Assembly: GCA_902786015.1 (NCBI GenBank)
Contig: CADAAU010000001.1
Coordinates: forward strand, 124,001 to 188,000
Direction: 5' to 3'
Origin: an uncultured Coriobacteriaceae bacterium
GTDB taxonomy: Bacteria; Actinomycetota; Coriobacteriia; Coriobacteriales; Atopobiaceae
DNA length: 64,000 bases
Shown here piece by piece: positions 1 through 8,745 of the stretch. The translations under genes were made by a program, and so were the position numbers. How positions within the stretch are numbered: position 1 is the first letter of the stretch; every line of letters begins with the position of its first letter. Below the pieces are notes generated by a model. The model ran no database searches. It had not been told where the DNA came from and saw only the letters and a list, made by a program, of their open reading frames with translations.

Positions 1-518
1 GTATCGCACGTGGACAGGCCAGCGGGACCAACCGCATCTCGTTTGAACGCTACGTGCTCGGCTTCTACTTCGACCAGATCGTCATCTGCGCAAACAAGCG
101 CCTCTCGGTCATGTCGAGCGGTCATTACCAGCTGGTACGCAATGCCGAAGGCGAGAGTCGTGGCAAAGGCGGGCTTTCGCTCGACGTTGTTGACTATGCG
201 ACTGGCAAACGCCGTCCCGTGTCGTCGCTTTCGGGTGGCGAGAGCTTTGAGGCGTCACTTTCGTTGGCTTTGGGACTCTCTGACTATGCCCAGCAGCGTG
301 CAGGAGGCATGCATTTGGACACGGTGTTCATCGACGAGGGGTTTGGATCGTTGGATCCCGATTCGCTCGAGCAGGTCATGCGCGTGCTCTCCGACCTTGC
401 CTCTGGCGACTGTCTGGTGGCCATCATCAGCCATGTGGAAGAGCTCGAGAAGCGCATTGAGCAGCGCGTCGAGGTAAAGGCGAGCGCAAAGGGCAGCCGC
501 GTGCAAGTGGTGACGTAA
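1..518 (+). CDS. sbcC: SbcC-type nuclease ATPase, C-terminal end (5' truncated by window)
   Basis: The reading frame is open from base 3, so this is the C-terminal ~171 residues of a longer protein. It carries the second half of an SMC-like ABC ATPase: the GQASGTNRISFERYVLG segment typical of SbcC just after the window edge, the ABC signature LSGGESF (about 226-246), the Walker B stretch TVFIDEGFGSLD (about 322-357) and the switch histidine in IISHVEEL. In the family SbcC works with the SbcD nuclease to open hairpins and process DNA ends. SbcD and the coiled coil lie outside the window. A Rad50-like protein is the only serious alternative; the signature fits SbcC well. Confidence 0.9.
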   Translation, partial: IARGQASGTNRISFERYVLGFYFDQIVICANKRLSVMSSGHYQLVRNAEGESRGKGGLSLDVVDYATGKRRPVSSLSGGESFEASLSLALGLSDYAQQRAGGMHLDTVFIDEGFGSLDPDSLEQVMRVLSDLASGDCLVAIISHVEELEKRIEQRVEVKASAKGSRVQVVT

Positions 519-519
519 C

Positions 520-618
520 AGGGCGGGGGAGGTTATGTGCCTGGGCTCAGACAGTCCTCGCTCCCGAGCCCCTGCTCACTGCGGAACTCGCGCAGGCACA
601 TAACCTCCGCCCCCCGCC
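520..618. repeat. Hairpin repeat, copy 1 (conserved-loop family)
   Basis: Directly after the sbcC stop. Left arm 522-543 and right arm 593-618 pair almost perfectly around the core GAGGTTATGTGCCTG / CAGGCACATAACCTC. The loop holds ACAGTCCTCG (551-560) and GCGGAACTCG (581-590), the two blocks shared with copies near 19 kb and 56.5 kb. It also sits between convergent genes, so it may end transcription, although there is no T tract directly after it. Confidence 0.85.
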
Positions 619-668
619 TTTTCCATTGTCCGGGTGCTTTGTACACTACCAGGAGGACTCTTTCATCC

Positions 669-1715
669 TTATCCGAGGAGGGGTTGGTCGTAGGCGTAGA
701 GCGCGAGGTTGATCTCGTAGATGTCGTATTGTCCGTGGTCGATGAAGTACTCTACGATGACGTCACGCGCGTCGGCGCGGGTGAGGGCGAATCCAGCTCG
801 CTCCAGCAAAAGGCGTGTGTCGTCGGCCGTGAGCTCAAGCGCGATGGCAAGCGCGAGTACCGTGGCCTTTTTTGGCTGGTAGGCGGGATTGTTGCGAATC
901 TTTGAGAAGTGCTGGCGACTTATGTTGGCGCGCTTGTACACTTCGCTGTCCTTGAGGTGGCGCTCGTCGATCATAGCAAGCAACGTCTGCGAAAAACCGG
1001 CGTCCACTCGCTCCAGTAACCGGTTGAGGGCTGGGAATCGCCGTCCCCTTGGTCGGGCGGCACCTTGTGGCGCAGATGCCGCCGCGGGCGCTTGCGGAGC
1101 CATCCTCTCTTCTTCACGGAAACTTGGGGTCGGTGCCGCGAAAGGCCGTTCCCACTGGAGTCGCCTCTGTACGTGCTGCTCGGCATAGAGGTCGTTGATG
1201 AGGGCGGTGATGGGGCCAAAGCGTCCGTCTGCCGCCCTCATTGCCTCGATGTCAAAGAGGGTAAGATACACGTCCAGTTCGTGATCCTCGGCTGCCAAGA
1301 ACGTGCGAATCTCGTCGAGCGCCACGTCGATGGCCTGTTCCTTGGGATAGCCATAGATGCCCGATGAAATGAGCGGAAAGGCTATGGACGTGTCACCGAG
1401 TTCGAAGGCGAGCTCGAGCGATGATCTATAGCAACTGCGCAGGGCTTGTTCCTCGCCGGAATTGCCGCCACGCCAGATGGGTCCGGGGGTATGGATGACG
1501 TGACGCGCGGAAAGCGCGAATGCTGGAGTCGCAACGGCCGTTCCCGTGTCACAATGACCGATTTTGTCGCAGGCTGCTTGTAGCTCGCGTGCGCCGGCGG
1601 CGGAAAAGATTGCTCCGCACACGCCACCGCCACGACGAAGCTGCTCGTTCGCGGCGTTGACGATGGCGTCCACGTTCATGCGGGTGATGTCGTTGCGCAA
1701 GATGGTAAAGGGCAT
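669..1715 (-). CDS. Macrodomain protein with a C-terminal helix-turn-helix-like extension
   Basis: 348 residues. Residues 1 to about 165 form a macrodomain (ADP-ribose or O-acetyl-ADP-ribose binding/hydrolysis): DAIVNAANEQLRRGGGVCGAIF is the ligand loop and SSGIYGYPKEQA the second loop of the MacroD/YmdB type. A basic, Pro/Ala-rich linker (about 195-225) leads to a helical domain (about 230-348) whose segment SEVYKRANISRQHFSKIRN looks like a DNA-binding helix-turn-helix. The start at 1715 has a strong GAGGAGG ribosome site. It follows the zinc-ribbon gene on the same strand but is separated from it by a terminator, so it is probably transcribed alone. The enzymatic half is secure; the role of the C-terminal half is inferred. 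Confidence 0.85.
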   Translation of the reverse strand: MPFTILRNDITRMNVDAIVNAANEQLRRGGGVCGAIFSAAGARELQAACDKIGHCDTGTAVATPAFALSARHVIHTPGPIWRGGNSGEEQALRSCYRSSLELAFELGDTSIAFPLISSGIYGYPKEQAIDVALDEIRTFLAAEDHELDVYLTLFDIEAMRAADGRFGPITALINDLYAEQHVQRRLQWERPFAAPTPSFREEERMAPQAPAAASAPQGAARPRGRRFPALNRLLERVDAGFSQTLLAMIDERHLKDSEVYKRANISRQHFSKIRNNPAYQPKKATVLALAIALELTADDTRLLLERAGFALTRADARDVIVEYFIDHGQYDIYEINLALYAYDQPLLG

Positions 1716-1733
1716 CTCTCCTCCTCAAGCATA

Positions 1734-1788
1734 AGACGCTTTGCCGGGCGGCTCGTCTGGGTGAGACAAGCTGCCCGGCAAAGCGTCT
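1734..1788. terminator. Long inverted repeat / terminator-like stem
   Basis: Perfect 16-base arms AGACGCTTTGCCGGGC (1734-1749) and GCCCGGCAAAGCGTCT (1773-1788), extended inward with a few mismatches. It lies between the end of the reverse-strand zinc-ribbon gene and the start of the macrodomain gene. No clear T tract. Confidence 0.65.
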
Positions 1789-1813
1789 CACGACATCCGC
1801 CTGTTGTGGACGG

Positions 1814-2017
1814 CTATTCGGACTTGGACTTGCTGCCCGTGTTGCGTTGGTCTGTGTTATAAAAGCCCGATCCCTTGAACACGATTCCCGAAGTCCCAAA
1901 GACCTGTTGTGCGACGGAGCCGCATGTCGGGCAGATGATTTCGGGGTGCTCTGCCATCGGGTGCTCGACCTCAAACTGCGTGCCACACGAGGGGCACTGG
2001 TAATCGTAGCGTGCCAT
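1814..2017 (-). CDS. FmdB-family zinc-ribbon protein
   Basis: 67 residues starting MARYDYQCPSCGTQFE with two CxxC pairs (CPSC, CPTC) that form a zinc ribbon, followed by the family's GTSGIVFKGSGFYNTD tail and a short Ser/Lys-rich end. The family is often called FmdB or a putative regulatory protein; its molecular job is not settled. The upstream gene (2144 onward) runs the opposite way, so the two diverge from a shared ~125-base spacer. Confidence 0.88.
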   Translation of the reverse strand: MARYDYQCPSCGTQFEVEHPMAEHPEIICPTCGSVAQQVFGTSGIVFKGSGFYNTDQRNTGSKSKSE

Positions 2018-2143
2018 AACGAAACCTTTCGATCTTGCGAATTTCGAAGATATACCTTACCAGATTTGCGTTCGGCAACAGCATCCTTTGACAAATCCAT
2101 CCCTGCTACAATGGGGACGCATGCCGCGAGGAGGGAGCGACAA

Positions 2144-3469
2144 ATGGCCATACAAGGTGCCATCTTTGACTGTGACGGGACGCTTCTGGACTCCATGCCC
2201 ATGTGGACATCCACCTGCGTCGGACTGCTCAGGCGTTATGGCGTTCGCGATGCAGAGAGGGTGTTTGCCGAGCATGAGTCGCTGGACATGGACAAAAAGT
2301 GCTATTGGTATCACGACAACCTTGGGATAGGGGAGAGCGGAGAAGCCCTCTATCGTGAGCTGTGGACCATGGTGGAGCGCGCCTACCAAACCGAGGTGCA
2401 GCCCTTCGCCGGCTGCAAGGAGTTCTTGGATGAGCTGGCTCGTATGGGAGTGCCCATGGTCATTGCCAGTTCGACTCCTACCGCGCTGCTGCGTTCGGCA
2501 CTCATGGCACATGGACTGCTTGAATACTTTGATGAGCTCGTGTTTGCGGGAGACGTTGGTCGGGGCAAGGAATATGCGGACGTATATTTGGAGTCGCAGC
2601 GACGACTCGGCACGCCGCGGGCCGACACGTGGGTGTTTGAGGATGCGCCTTTCGGTGTGAGGTCGGCAGCTCGCGCCGGTTTTCCCGTAATGGCCCTGCT
2701 CAATGACCACGACGGTAGGGACGAGACATTTTTGCGCACATGGGCAACGACGGTCGCCCGAGGTTATGAGGGCGTCCATCCCGCTCAGTTGTCGGAGCTT
2801 GCTCCTCACGTGATGAGGGCCCTTGTTGTAAATGGGTCGCCCGAACCGAGCTCTGCCGGGCTCGTGGCCCGCTTGGCCAAAGAGAATGATTGGGTGGTCG
2901 CTGCAGACCATGGCGCGCAGGTCGCACGTTCGGCAGACATTGACCTAGACCTTCTGTGTGGCGACGCGGACTCGGCTAGCCACGAGGCACTTGGGTGGGC
3001 CCGTTCTGTGGCGGCATCCGAGCGTAGCTTCCCCGTAGAGAAGGACGACACCGACCTCGGACTCGCCATCGCCTGTGCGGCCGAGGAGGCCGAGCGTCGC
3101 GGATCGGCACTACGTCTAACCGTGACCTGCACATGCGGCGGAAGGCCCGACCATGCCCTTGCGGTGTGGGGTGTGATTGCGCGCTATGTGCATGCAGCTC
3201 CACGTATGGTGGAGGATGGCTTCGAATGTCGCATTCTCTCCTCGGAGGGGGAGTCCACATGGTGTCTTGAGGCCGTGCCAGGACAGACGATATCGGCGAT
3301 CGCGCTGGCCGATAACACTGTTGTCAGCGCTCGGGGCGTGCGCTGGTCGCTCGACCATGCCCGGATGCCCGTATTGAGTGATCGCGGCGTCTCGAACAAG
3401 GCCATCGACAAAACATGCGAGCTAACCTGCCATTCCGGTATTCTTGCCGTGTTTCTTCTGCAGGATTGA
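2144..3469 (+). CDS. HAD-family phosphatase fused to thiamine pyrophosphokinase
   Basis: 441 residues from the ATG at 2144, chosen because GAGGAGGG sits at 2128-2135 and the HAD nucleophile motif begins at once (IFDCDGTLLDS, Asp9/Asp11). Residues 1 to about 215 are a beta-phosphoglucomutase-like HAD hydrolase (SST motif II, EDAPFGVRSAARAG motif IV). Residues about 226-441 are a thiamine pyrophosphokinase: CGDADS (272-277), KDDTDLGLAI, GGRPDHALA and a C-terminal SNKA. The TPK half would make thiamine diphosphate from thiamine and ATP; the HAD half could dephosphorylate thiamine phosphates or an unrelated sugar phosphate. The frame runs straight through with no stop, so the fusion is real in this sequence. 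Confidence 0.88.
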   Translation: MAIQGAIFDCDGTLLDSMPMWTSTCVGLLRRYGVRDAERVFAEHESLDMDKKCYWYHDNLGIGESGEALYRELWTMVERAYQTEVQPFAGCKEFLDELARMGVPMVIASSTPTALLRSALMAHGLLEYFDELVFAGDVGRGKEYADVYLESQRRLGTPRADTWVFEDAPFGVRSAARAGFPVMALLNDHDGRDETFLRTWATTVARGYEGVHPAQLSELAPHVMRALVVNGSPEPSSAGLVARLAKENDWVVAADHGAQVARSADIDLDLLCGDADSASHEALGWARSVAASERSFPVEKDDTDLGLAIACAAEEAERRGSALRLTVTCTCGGRPDHALAVWGVIARYVHAAPRMVEDGFECRILSSEGESTWCLEAVPGQTISAIALADNTVVSARGVRWSLDHARMPVLSDRGVSNKAIDKTCELTCHSGILAVFLLQD

Positions 3470-3470
3470 G

Positions 3471-3493
3471 GCGATGGGAAGCGATGGGGGTAC
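3471..3493 (+). repeat. GCGATGGG element, copy 1
   Basis: Two tandem GCGATGGG units followed by GGTAC immediately after the stop of the HAD-TPK gene. Related to the perfect hairpin at 10488-10520 and half copies at 9251-9268 (inverted) and 36069-36083. Confidence 0.5.
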
Positions 3494-3537
3494 TGTCTGT
3501 CATTGCATGGAATTCACATCTCCTTCACGAAGGATTG

Positions 3538-3546
3538 TGGTATAGT
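3538..3546 (+). promoter_or_regulatory. Extended -10 promoter for rpmB
   Basis: TGGTATAGT (TG at 3538, TATAGT 3541-3546), about 70 bases before the rpmB start. No convincing -35 box, as expected of extended -10 promoters. Confidence 0.55.
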
Positions 3547-3614
3547 CTCTATGTTTTGTGAGTAGAGCGCCTAAGGTCACATCCCGCCGAGGCGCCGCCA
3601 TTGGAGGTTTTGTC

Positions 3615-3803
3615 ATGTCCAAGGTATGTGAGATTTGCGGCAAGCACCCCGTTGCCGGGCGTTCCATTTCGCACTCGTTTCGCACGGTCAACCGCAAGTT
3701 CCGTCCCAATATTCAGCGCGTCACCATCGTAAAGGACGGACACAAGCGCAAGATGAACGTCTGCACCCGTTGCCTGAAGAAGGGCAACTTGGCACGCAGC
3801 TAG
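3615..3803 (+). CDS. rpmB: Large-subunit ribosomal protein bL28
   Basis: 62 residues from ATG 3615 (GGAGGT at 3603-3608). MSKVCEICGKHPV at the start and NVCTRCLKKG near the end give the four cysteines of the zinc-binding L28 form. An in-frame extension back to 3558 is not homologous and lies between promoter and ribosome site, so it is rejected. A promoter at 3538 and a terminator at 3832 make this a single-gene unit. Confidence 0.97.
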   Translation: MSKVCEICGKHPVAGRSISHSFRTVNRKFRPNIQRVTIVKDGHKRKMNVCTRCLKKGNLARS

Positions 3804-3831
3804 CGTTTGGGGCAAGCCAGGACACTGCAAG

Positions 3832-3870
3832 AACGGCCGCCGCATCGTGGTGGCCGTTTTGCGTATTTTT
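3832..3870 (+). terminator. Rho-independent terminator of rpmB
   Basis: AACGGCC (3832-3838) pairs with GGCCGTT (3852-3858), followed by T-rich sequence to 3870. Confidence 0.8.
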
Positions 3871-3897
3871 GCAAAACATTCCATATGTGCTAGATGC

Positions 3898-3906
3898 TGG
3901 TATAAT
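3898..3906 (+). promoter_or_regulatory. Extended -10 promoter for the Asp23-fakA-recG run
   Basis: TGGTATAAT, a perfect -10 with TG extension, 33 bases before the Asp23 gene start. Confidence 0.65.
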
Positions 3907-3938
3907 CACGTGGATTCATCATTCGAGAGGGGGCTCAT

Positions 3939-4283
3939 ATGGCTACAACCGTCCCTGGTATGCTACGAGTTTCAAATGACGTCATCGCAGACCTTGCCGG
4001 GTATGCCGCGCTTGAATGCTACGGCGTCGTAGGTATGGCACTTACCGACGAGGAGCAGGGTGTCGCTCGCTTGCTGCCCATTCATCGCCTGCGCAAGGGT
4101 ATAGGGGTTTCGCTGGACAACAACACCATTGTGGTCGACTTGCACGTCGTGCTCGAGCAGGGCGTAAACATGTCGTCCGTTGCGGCCAACCTCGAAAGCA
4201 CGGTCAAGTTTCTTCTCGACCAGATTGCCGAGCTCACCGACGTCAAAGTGCGTGTTCATGTGGAGGGCATGCGCTCCCACTAG
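3939..4283 (+). CDS. Asp23/Gls24 (YloU-type) envelope-stress protein
   Basis: 114 residues, the short YloU form of the Asp23 family: VPGMLRVSNDVIADLAGYAALECYGVVGMA at the start (discussed as two parts, recognition plus helix), the central DNNTIVVDLHVVLEQGVNM strand and a C-terminal VKVRVHVEGM. It sits directly before fakA, as yloU sits before yloV in Bacillus. The family is linked to envelope or alkaline stress; its biochemical role in this short form is not known. ATG 3939 is preceded by GAGAGGGGG. A second, longer Asp23 protein is at 31755. Confidence 0.88.
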   Translation: MATTVPGMLRVSNDVIADLAGYAALECYGVVGMALTDEEQGVARLLPIHRLRKGIGVSLDNNTIVVDLHVVLEQGVNMSSVAANLESTVKFLLDQIAELTDVKVRVHVEGMRSH

Positions 4284-4334
4284 TTATGCCCTTAGCACAT
4301 CTGTACGTTATCTAGAAACAGAGGTCCTAGTCCC

Positions 4335-5996
4335 ATGATATCGACCGACATTCGTGCTTGTTTTCCCGTCGCTGCCCGCGCGCTGCAAGACAAGGCCGAG
4401 GAAATCAACAAGCTCAACGTCTTTCCCGTACCCGACGGCGATACGGGTACCAACATGTCGTTGACGCTCGCCACCGTTGTGCACGAGGTGGAATCCTTGG
4501 CCGACAGCGCTTCCATGGAGGACGTTGCCCAGGCCATTACGCATGGTTCCCTCATGGGGGCTCGCGGCAATTCTGGCGTTATAACCAGCCAGATTCTTCG
4601 TGGCGTGGCCGAGGGACTCGTACCCGTGAAGGGCGAGCACGCAACACCTGCCGAGATTGCCGCGGCATTGCGCAACGGCGTGACGGTGGCGTTCAAGGCC
4701 GTGCGCAAGCCGGTGGAGGGTACCATCCTCACGGTTTTGCGTGACGTGTCGAATGCGGCAGATCAGCTTGCGCGCAATCGCGACATGACGGCCGACGATA
4801 TGCTCGATCAGCTTGTAGTGGAGGCGTACGAGTCCGTGGCACGTACCCCCGACCTGCTGCCGGTTCTTAAGGAGAACGGCGTCGTCGACTCGGGCGCCTT
4901 TGGTCTGGCGACTTTCATAGAGGCCTTTGTCAACGCATATCGTGGTCGCGGGGAGGTCCTTACCGACTTCCAGACGACGGTAGGTGCCGGCAGCGCGAAG
5001 GACCATGTGGCAAACGTCGTCGACATCGAAATCAACGACGACTGGGAGGGGTCGGAATTCCGCTACTGCACGGAGTTCTTGTTCCACGCAGACTCGCCGC
5101 TGTTCGACGAGGAAGCGTGCCTGCGTTACTTCTCGTCCATGGGTGACTGCGAGCTGCTCGTGGGATCCAATCCGGACTTTAAGTGCCATGTGCACACCAA
5201 TCGCCCCGACCGCGTGATTAGACACATGCTCCATCGTGGCCAGGTGTTCAACGTCTTTGTCCACAACATGGACCTTGAGGCGCAGGAACGCACGGAAGGC
5301 ATTCGTGCCGACAAAAGCGATGCAGAGCACAAGGCATTGGGTTTCGTGGCGGTAGCTGCTGGTAGCGGAGAGGCCGAGATTCTTTCGTCCTTGGGCGTAG
5401 ACGTGGTGGTGCAGGGTGGACAGACAATGAATCCGTCTACCGCCGACATCCTGCAGGCGGTTGAGTCCTGCAACGCCGACGAGGTCATCATATTGCCCGA
5501 CAACGGAAACATTCGCATGGCTGCGGAGGCTGCCGCCAGTGCATGCGAGTCGTGCACTGCATACGTAGTGCCCACGCGCTCGGTACTGCAGGCATTTGCC
5601 GCCATGATCGTGGTGGATTCCGAGCTCGGTGCCAAAGAGAACGCCGAGGCCATGGCCGAAGCGGTGCAGGATGTGCGAGACGGCGAGGTGACTACGGCCG
5701 TACGCGACTCTCAGGCGGCCGACGGGTCTCCCATACACGCGGGAGACGTTATGGGAATCCAAGACGGAAAGATCAGCGTCGTAGGCTCCGATGTGAGGAC
5801 CGTGGCAATCGACCTCATCAACCTCATGCAAGACGAGGAGGAGGGAGATACGCTGACCATCCTTGCCGGAAGCGACCTCTCTGACGAGGACTTTGAGGAG
5901 CTGCAGGATGCCATAGCAGAGGCTCAGCCCGACCTCGAGATCGACGCGCATCGTGGCGAGCAGCCGCTCTATCCCGTCATTTTCTCTATAGAGTAA
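4335..5996 (+). CDS. fakA: Fatty acid kinase catalytic subunit FakA (DAK2/YloV family)
   Basis: 553 residues. The N-terminal Dak-type kinase domain has the ATP/Mg loop FPVPDGDTGTNM (residues about 30-41) and MGARGNSGV (about 74-82). The middle and C-terminal parts match the YloV layout (VVVQGGQTMNPSTADIL; LPDNGNIRMAAEAAA; final DLEIDAHRGEQPLYP). FakA phosphorylates fatty acids that a FakB (DegV) partner presents; no FakB is in the window. The position after a YloU-type Asp23 gene and before recG is the conserved Gram-positive arrangement. A long antisense open frame over the gene is a shadow. Confidence 0.93.
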   Translation: MISTDIRACFPVAARALQDKAEEINKLNVFPVPDGDTGTNMSLTLATVVHEVESLADSASMEDVAQAITHGSLMGARGNSGVITSQILRGVAEGLVPVKGEHATPAEIAAALRNGVTVAFKAVRKPVEGTILTVLRDVSNAADQLARNRDMTADDMLDQLVVEAYESVARTPDLLPVLKENGVVDSGAFGLATFIEAFVNAYRGRGEVLTDFQTTVGAGSAKDHVANVVDIEINDDWEGSEFRYCTEFLFHADSPLFDEEACLRYFSSMGDCELLVGSNPDFKCHVHTNRPDRVIRHMLHRGQVFNVFVHNMDLEAQERTEGIRADKSDAEHKALGFVAVAAGSGEAEILSSLGVDVVVQGGQTMNPSTADILQAVESCNADEVIILPDNGNIRMAAEAAASACESCTAYVVPTRSVLQAFAAMIVVDSELGAKENAEAMAEAVQDVRDGEVTTAVRDSQAADGSPIHAGDVMGIQDGKISVVGSDVRTVAIDLINLMQDEEEGDTLTILAGSDLSDEDFEELQDAIAEAQPDLEIDAHRGEQPLYPVIFSIE

Positions 5997-6010
5997 CCTA
6001 GGGCGCATCG

Positions 6011-8170
6011 ATGGCGACCACGGCAAGCGTCAGTGATGCGGCGGGTCGCATCGAGCGTACCTGCAAACTAGGTGACAGTTGCAGTTGCCTGCGTTACGTA
6101 ACCGGCAAACGTGCCGATGCGTTGCGCAGGCTTGGCTTATATAGGGTGCGCGACGTTCTTTATCACCTGCCGAATCACTACTTGGACTTTACGCGTGTGG
6201 TGCCCATCGGGTATGCCGATGTGGGTAGCGACGCCACCGTGGTGGGCCGAATCGACAAAGTCACGCTCAAGCGACCTAAGCCACGCATGCAGATCGTCGA
6301 GGTGAGCGTCGTGGACGACACCGGAATGCTCTTGGCCACGTTCTTTCGGCAACCATGGATTGCCGACCAGTTCAAGGAAGGCGATTTGGTGGCGCTCTCG
6401 GGCAAGGTGACCTTTGCCTATGGGTTCAAGCAGATGCGACCGAGCTTCCACGAGCTGTTGTCTGCGGGTGAGGGTGCCAGCTACGCGCGCGTGCTGCCGG
6501 TACATCCTGTGGGGGAGGGCGTGAGCGCGTCATGGATGCGTCGCATCGTTGCCTGCGCATTGGCCGATACGGGTGACGTGTGCGATGCGATCCCCGCAGA
6601 GCTTGTGAGTAAACGTGGGCTCATGACCATGGCACGGGCCCTGCGTGAGGTGCACTTCCCGCAGTCGCTCGAGTCAGCGGAGGAGGCGAGGAGGCGTTTG
6701 GCCTACGACGAGCTTCTTACCCTTCAACTCACGCTGCTCACGCGCCAGCACCTTGAGCTTGCGGGCACGGTGCCCGTAGCCCACGAAACGGAAGGCCCTC
6801 ACGTCCGGCGTCTTTGCAATGCACTGCCGTTTGTTCTCTCTGACGAGCAGCGGGTGGCATTGAGCGAAATATTGGGCGATATGGCCGCGCCACGGGTGAT
6901 GAACCGTCTTTTGCTGGGCGACGTTGGCACGGGAAAGACCGTCGTTGCAGCCGTTGCCCTCGCTGCGGTTGCCGACACCGGCACACAGGCGGCGATGATG
7001 GCACCTACCTCGGTGCTTGCCAAGCAGTATGCGTCGAGTGCTGGCCCGCTGCTCGATGCCGCGAACGTGTCGTGGGCACTCGTGACGGGAGCGACGCCGG
7101 CAGCAGAGCGTGCTCGAACGGTGGAAGCGCTTGCCACGGGACGCCTGAGCTGCGTCTTTGGGACCACGGCGCTTCTTTCTGACGACGTGGAGTTTGCACG
7201 CCTAAGCTTGGTCGTCATCGACGAGCAGCATCGCTTTGGCGTGAACCAGCGCGCGTCGCTGCGTGGCAAGGGAGCCGGGGCGGACCTACTTTCCATGACG
7301 GCGACACCCATTCCTCGTACGCTCGCACTTTCGGTATATGGCGACATGTCGTGTTCGCGTATTGCTCATCGGCCAATCGCTGGTGCGGGAGTTACCACCA
7401 AGGTCGTGTCGCCCGAAAACTCTGATTTGGCCTATGGGGCGATTCGAGATGCCGTTGCTGCTGGCCATCAGGCATATGTCATTTGTCCGCTTGTGGACGA
7501 GCGCGACGATGGAAGCGAGCTAGACGATGTGCCCGAGCGTTCCAGGGCACAAACCAAACAGCTCCATGCTGCCACCACGATGGTCGAAAGTCTTGCTCGA
7601 AGCCAACTCAGGGGCATGCGCCTCGATGTGCTTACGGGCAGGATGAGCGCAGAAGAAAAGGATACGGTAATGGCGCGGTTTAGGGCCGCGCAGATCGACG
7701 TCTTGGTCTCGACGACAGTGGTCGAGGTAGGTGTTGATGTGCCTAATGCCACCGTGATGCACATATATGACGCCGATCGCTTTGGGCTTGCGACGTTGCA
7801 TCAGTTGCGCGGGCGTGTGGGTCGTGGCAAGGATGCGGGAATGGTGTATTTGGAATGCGCGGCTGGTCCGCGATCTCCCGCTCGGCAGCGACTTGCAGCT
7901 TTGGAGGCGACGACCGATGGATTTGAGCTGGCGGAGCTGGATCTGAGCCTTCGGCGCGAGGGAGAAGTGCTGGGGTATAGGCAGCATGGTGGCGTAATGC
8001 TGAGCGTATGCGACCTTTCGGCCGATGCCGATTTGGTAGAGGCCGCGCATGAAGACGCACGAGAACTCGCACAGACGGATCCCGATCTCTCGAGTTCCCG
8101 CAATGCGGCCTTGGCATGGGAGTGTCAACAGCGCTATGGTGCTTACTTTTCGGAGGTTGAGCGAGCATGA
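6011..8170 (+). CDS. recG: ATP-dependent DNA helicase RecG
   Basis: 719 residues. An OB-fold wedge domain (about 60-165) precedes two helicase domains: motif I GDVGTGKT (about residue 300), motif II IDEQHRFG (about 400), TATPIPRT, and motif VI QLRGRVGRG (about 597), all in RecG spelling. It reverses stalled forks and branch-migrates junctions. Start ATG 6011 lies 14 bases after fakA and rsmD begins in its stop (ATGA), so it belongs to a translationally coupled string. Confidence 0.96.
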   Translation: MATTASVSDAAGRIERTCKLGDSCSCLRYVTGKRADALRRLGLYRVRDVLYHLPNHYLDFTRVVPIGYADVGSDATVVGRIDKVTLKRPKPRMQIVEVSVVDDTGMLLATFFRQPWIADQFKEGDLVALSGKVTFAYGFKQMRPSFHELLSAGEGASYARVLPVHPVGEGVSASWMRRIVACALADTGDVCDAIPAELVSKRGLMTMARALREVHFPQSLESAEEARRRLAYDELLTLQLTLLTRQHLELAGTVPVAHETEGPHVRRLCNALPFVLSDEQRVALSEILGDMAAPRVMNRLLLGDVGTGKTVVAAVALAAVADTGTQAAMMAPTSVLAKQYASSAGPLLDAANVSWALVTGATPAAERARTVEALATGRLSCVFGTTALLSDDVEFARLSLVVIDEQHRFGVNQRASLRGKGAGADLLSMTATPIPRTLALSVYGDMSCSRIAHRPIAGAGVTTKVVSPENSDLAYGAIRDAVAAGHQAYVICPLVDERDDGSELDDVPERSRAQTKQLHAATTMVESLARSQLRGMRLDVLTGRMSAEEKDTVMARFRAAQIDVLVSTTVVEVGVDVPNATVMHIYDADRFGLATLHQLRGRVGRGKDAGMVYLECAAGPRSPARQRLAALEATTDGFELAELDLSLRREGEVLGYRQHGGVMLSVCDLSADADLVEAAHEDARELAQTDPDLSSSRNAALAWECQQRYGAYFSEVERA

Positions 8171-8745
8171 GAATTGTGGGAGGCACGTGGCGCAATCGTA
8201 CGTTCGATACGCCCGAAGGGCGAGCAACCCGACCAACGACCGACCGCATGCGGGAGTCGATTGCTTCAATGGTCCTCGCAGCACAGGGGCTCGATCTGAG
8301 CGACTGTTCCGTTCTGGATGCCTTTGCAGGATCGGGGGCTGTCGGGCTTGAGCTTCTTTCGCGAGGGGCTCGTAGTTGCACGTTTTGTGAACGTGACCGC
8401 AAGACGTCGGCCCTCATCAGAAGGAATTGCCAGAAGATGGGGGCTGGCGAAGCTGTGTGGCGCGTGCTGTGCGGTGACGTGTTTCGGCTGGCGGAGCGAG
8501 GTCTGTGGGGTGCTCCGTTTTCGGTGGTCTTTCTCGATCCGCCTTACGCGATGGATGCGAGGGAAGTCGCGCGGTTGGTGGAGGCGTTGGGCGAAACGGG
8601 TCAGCTTGCGTCAGACGGTTTGGTCTTGTATGAGCGCTCGAACAGAGGAGAAGAGCTGCCGCTCACTGGCGCGCGGCTCATTCGAACGCGTAAGATGGCA
8701 TCGAGCTGCATCGACTTGCTTCGGATGGGAGAATACGATGAATAG
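8167..8745 (+). CDS. rsmD: 16S rRNA (guanine-966-N2)-methyltransferase
   Basis: 192 residues; the start overlaps the recG stop by four bases. RIVGGTWRNRTFDTPEGRATRPTTDRMRE (N-terminal rRNA-binding region, described here in outline), the SAM motif DAFAGSGAVGLELLSRGA and the catalytic LDPPYAM identify the RsmD/YhhF family. It methylates G966 in assembling 30S subunits. recG-rsmD-coaD is a common order. Confidence 0.95.
   Translation: MRIVGGTWRNRTFDTPEGRATRPTTDRMRESIASMVLAAQGLDLSDCSVLDAFAGSGAVGLELLSRGARSCTFCERDRKTSALIRRNCQKMGAGEAVWRVLCGDVFRLAERGLWGAPFSVVFLDPPYAMDAREVARLVEALGETGQLASDGLVLYERSNRGEELPLTGARLIRTRKMASSCIDLLRMGEYDE

Noticed and set aside
2057-2911. 284-residue antisense frame over the HAD-TPK gene
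   Set aside because: Overlaps an intact two-enzyme gene and shows no recognisable motif.
4308-6026. 572-residue open frame antisense to fakA
   Set aside because: It mirrors fakA codon structure, has no family resemblance or ribosome site, and fakA itself is full length with all motifs.
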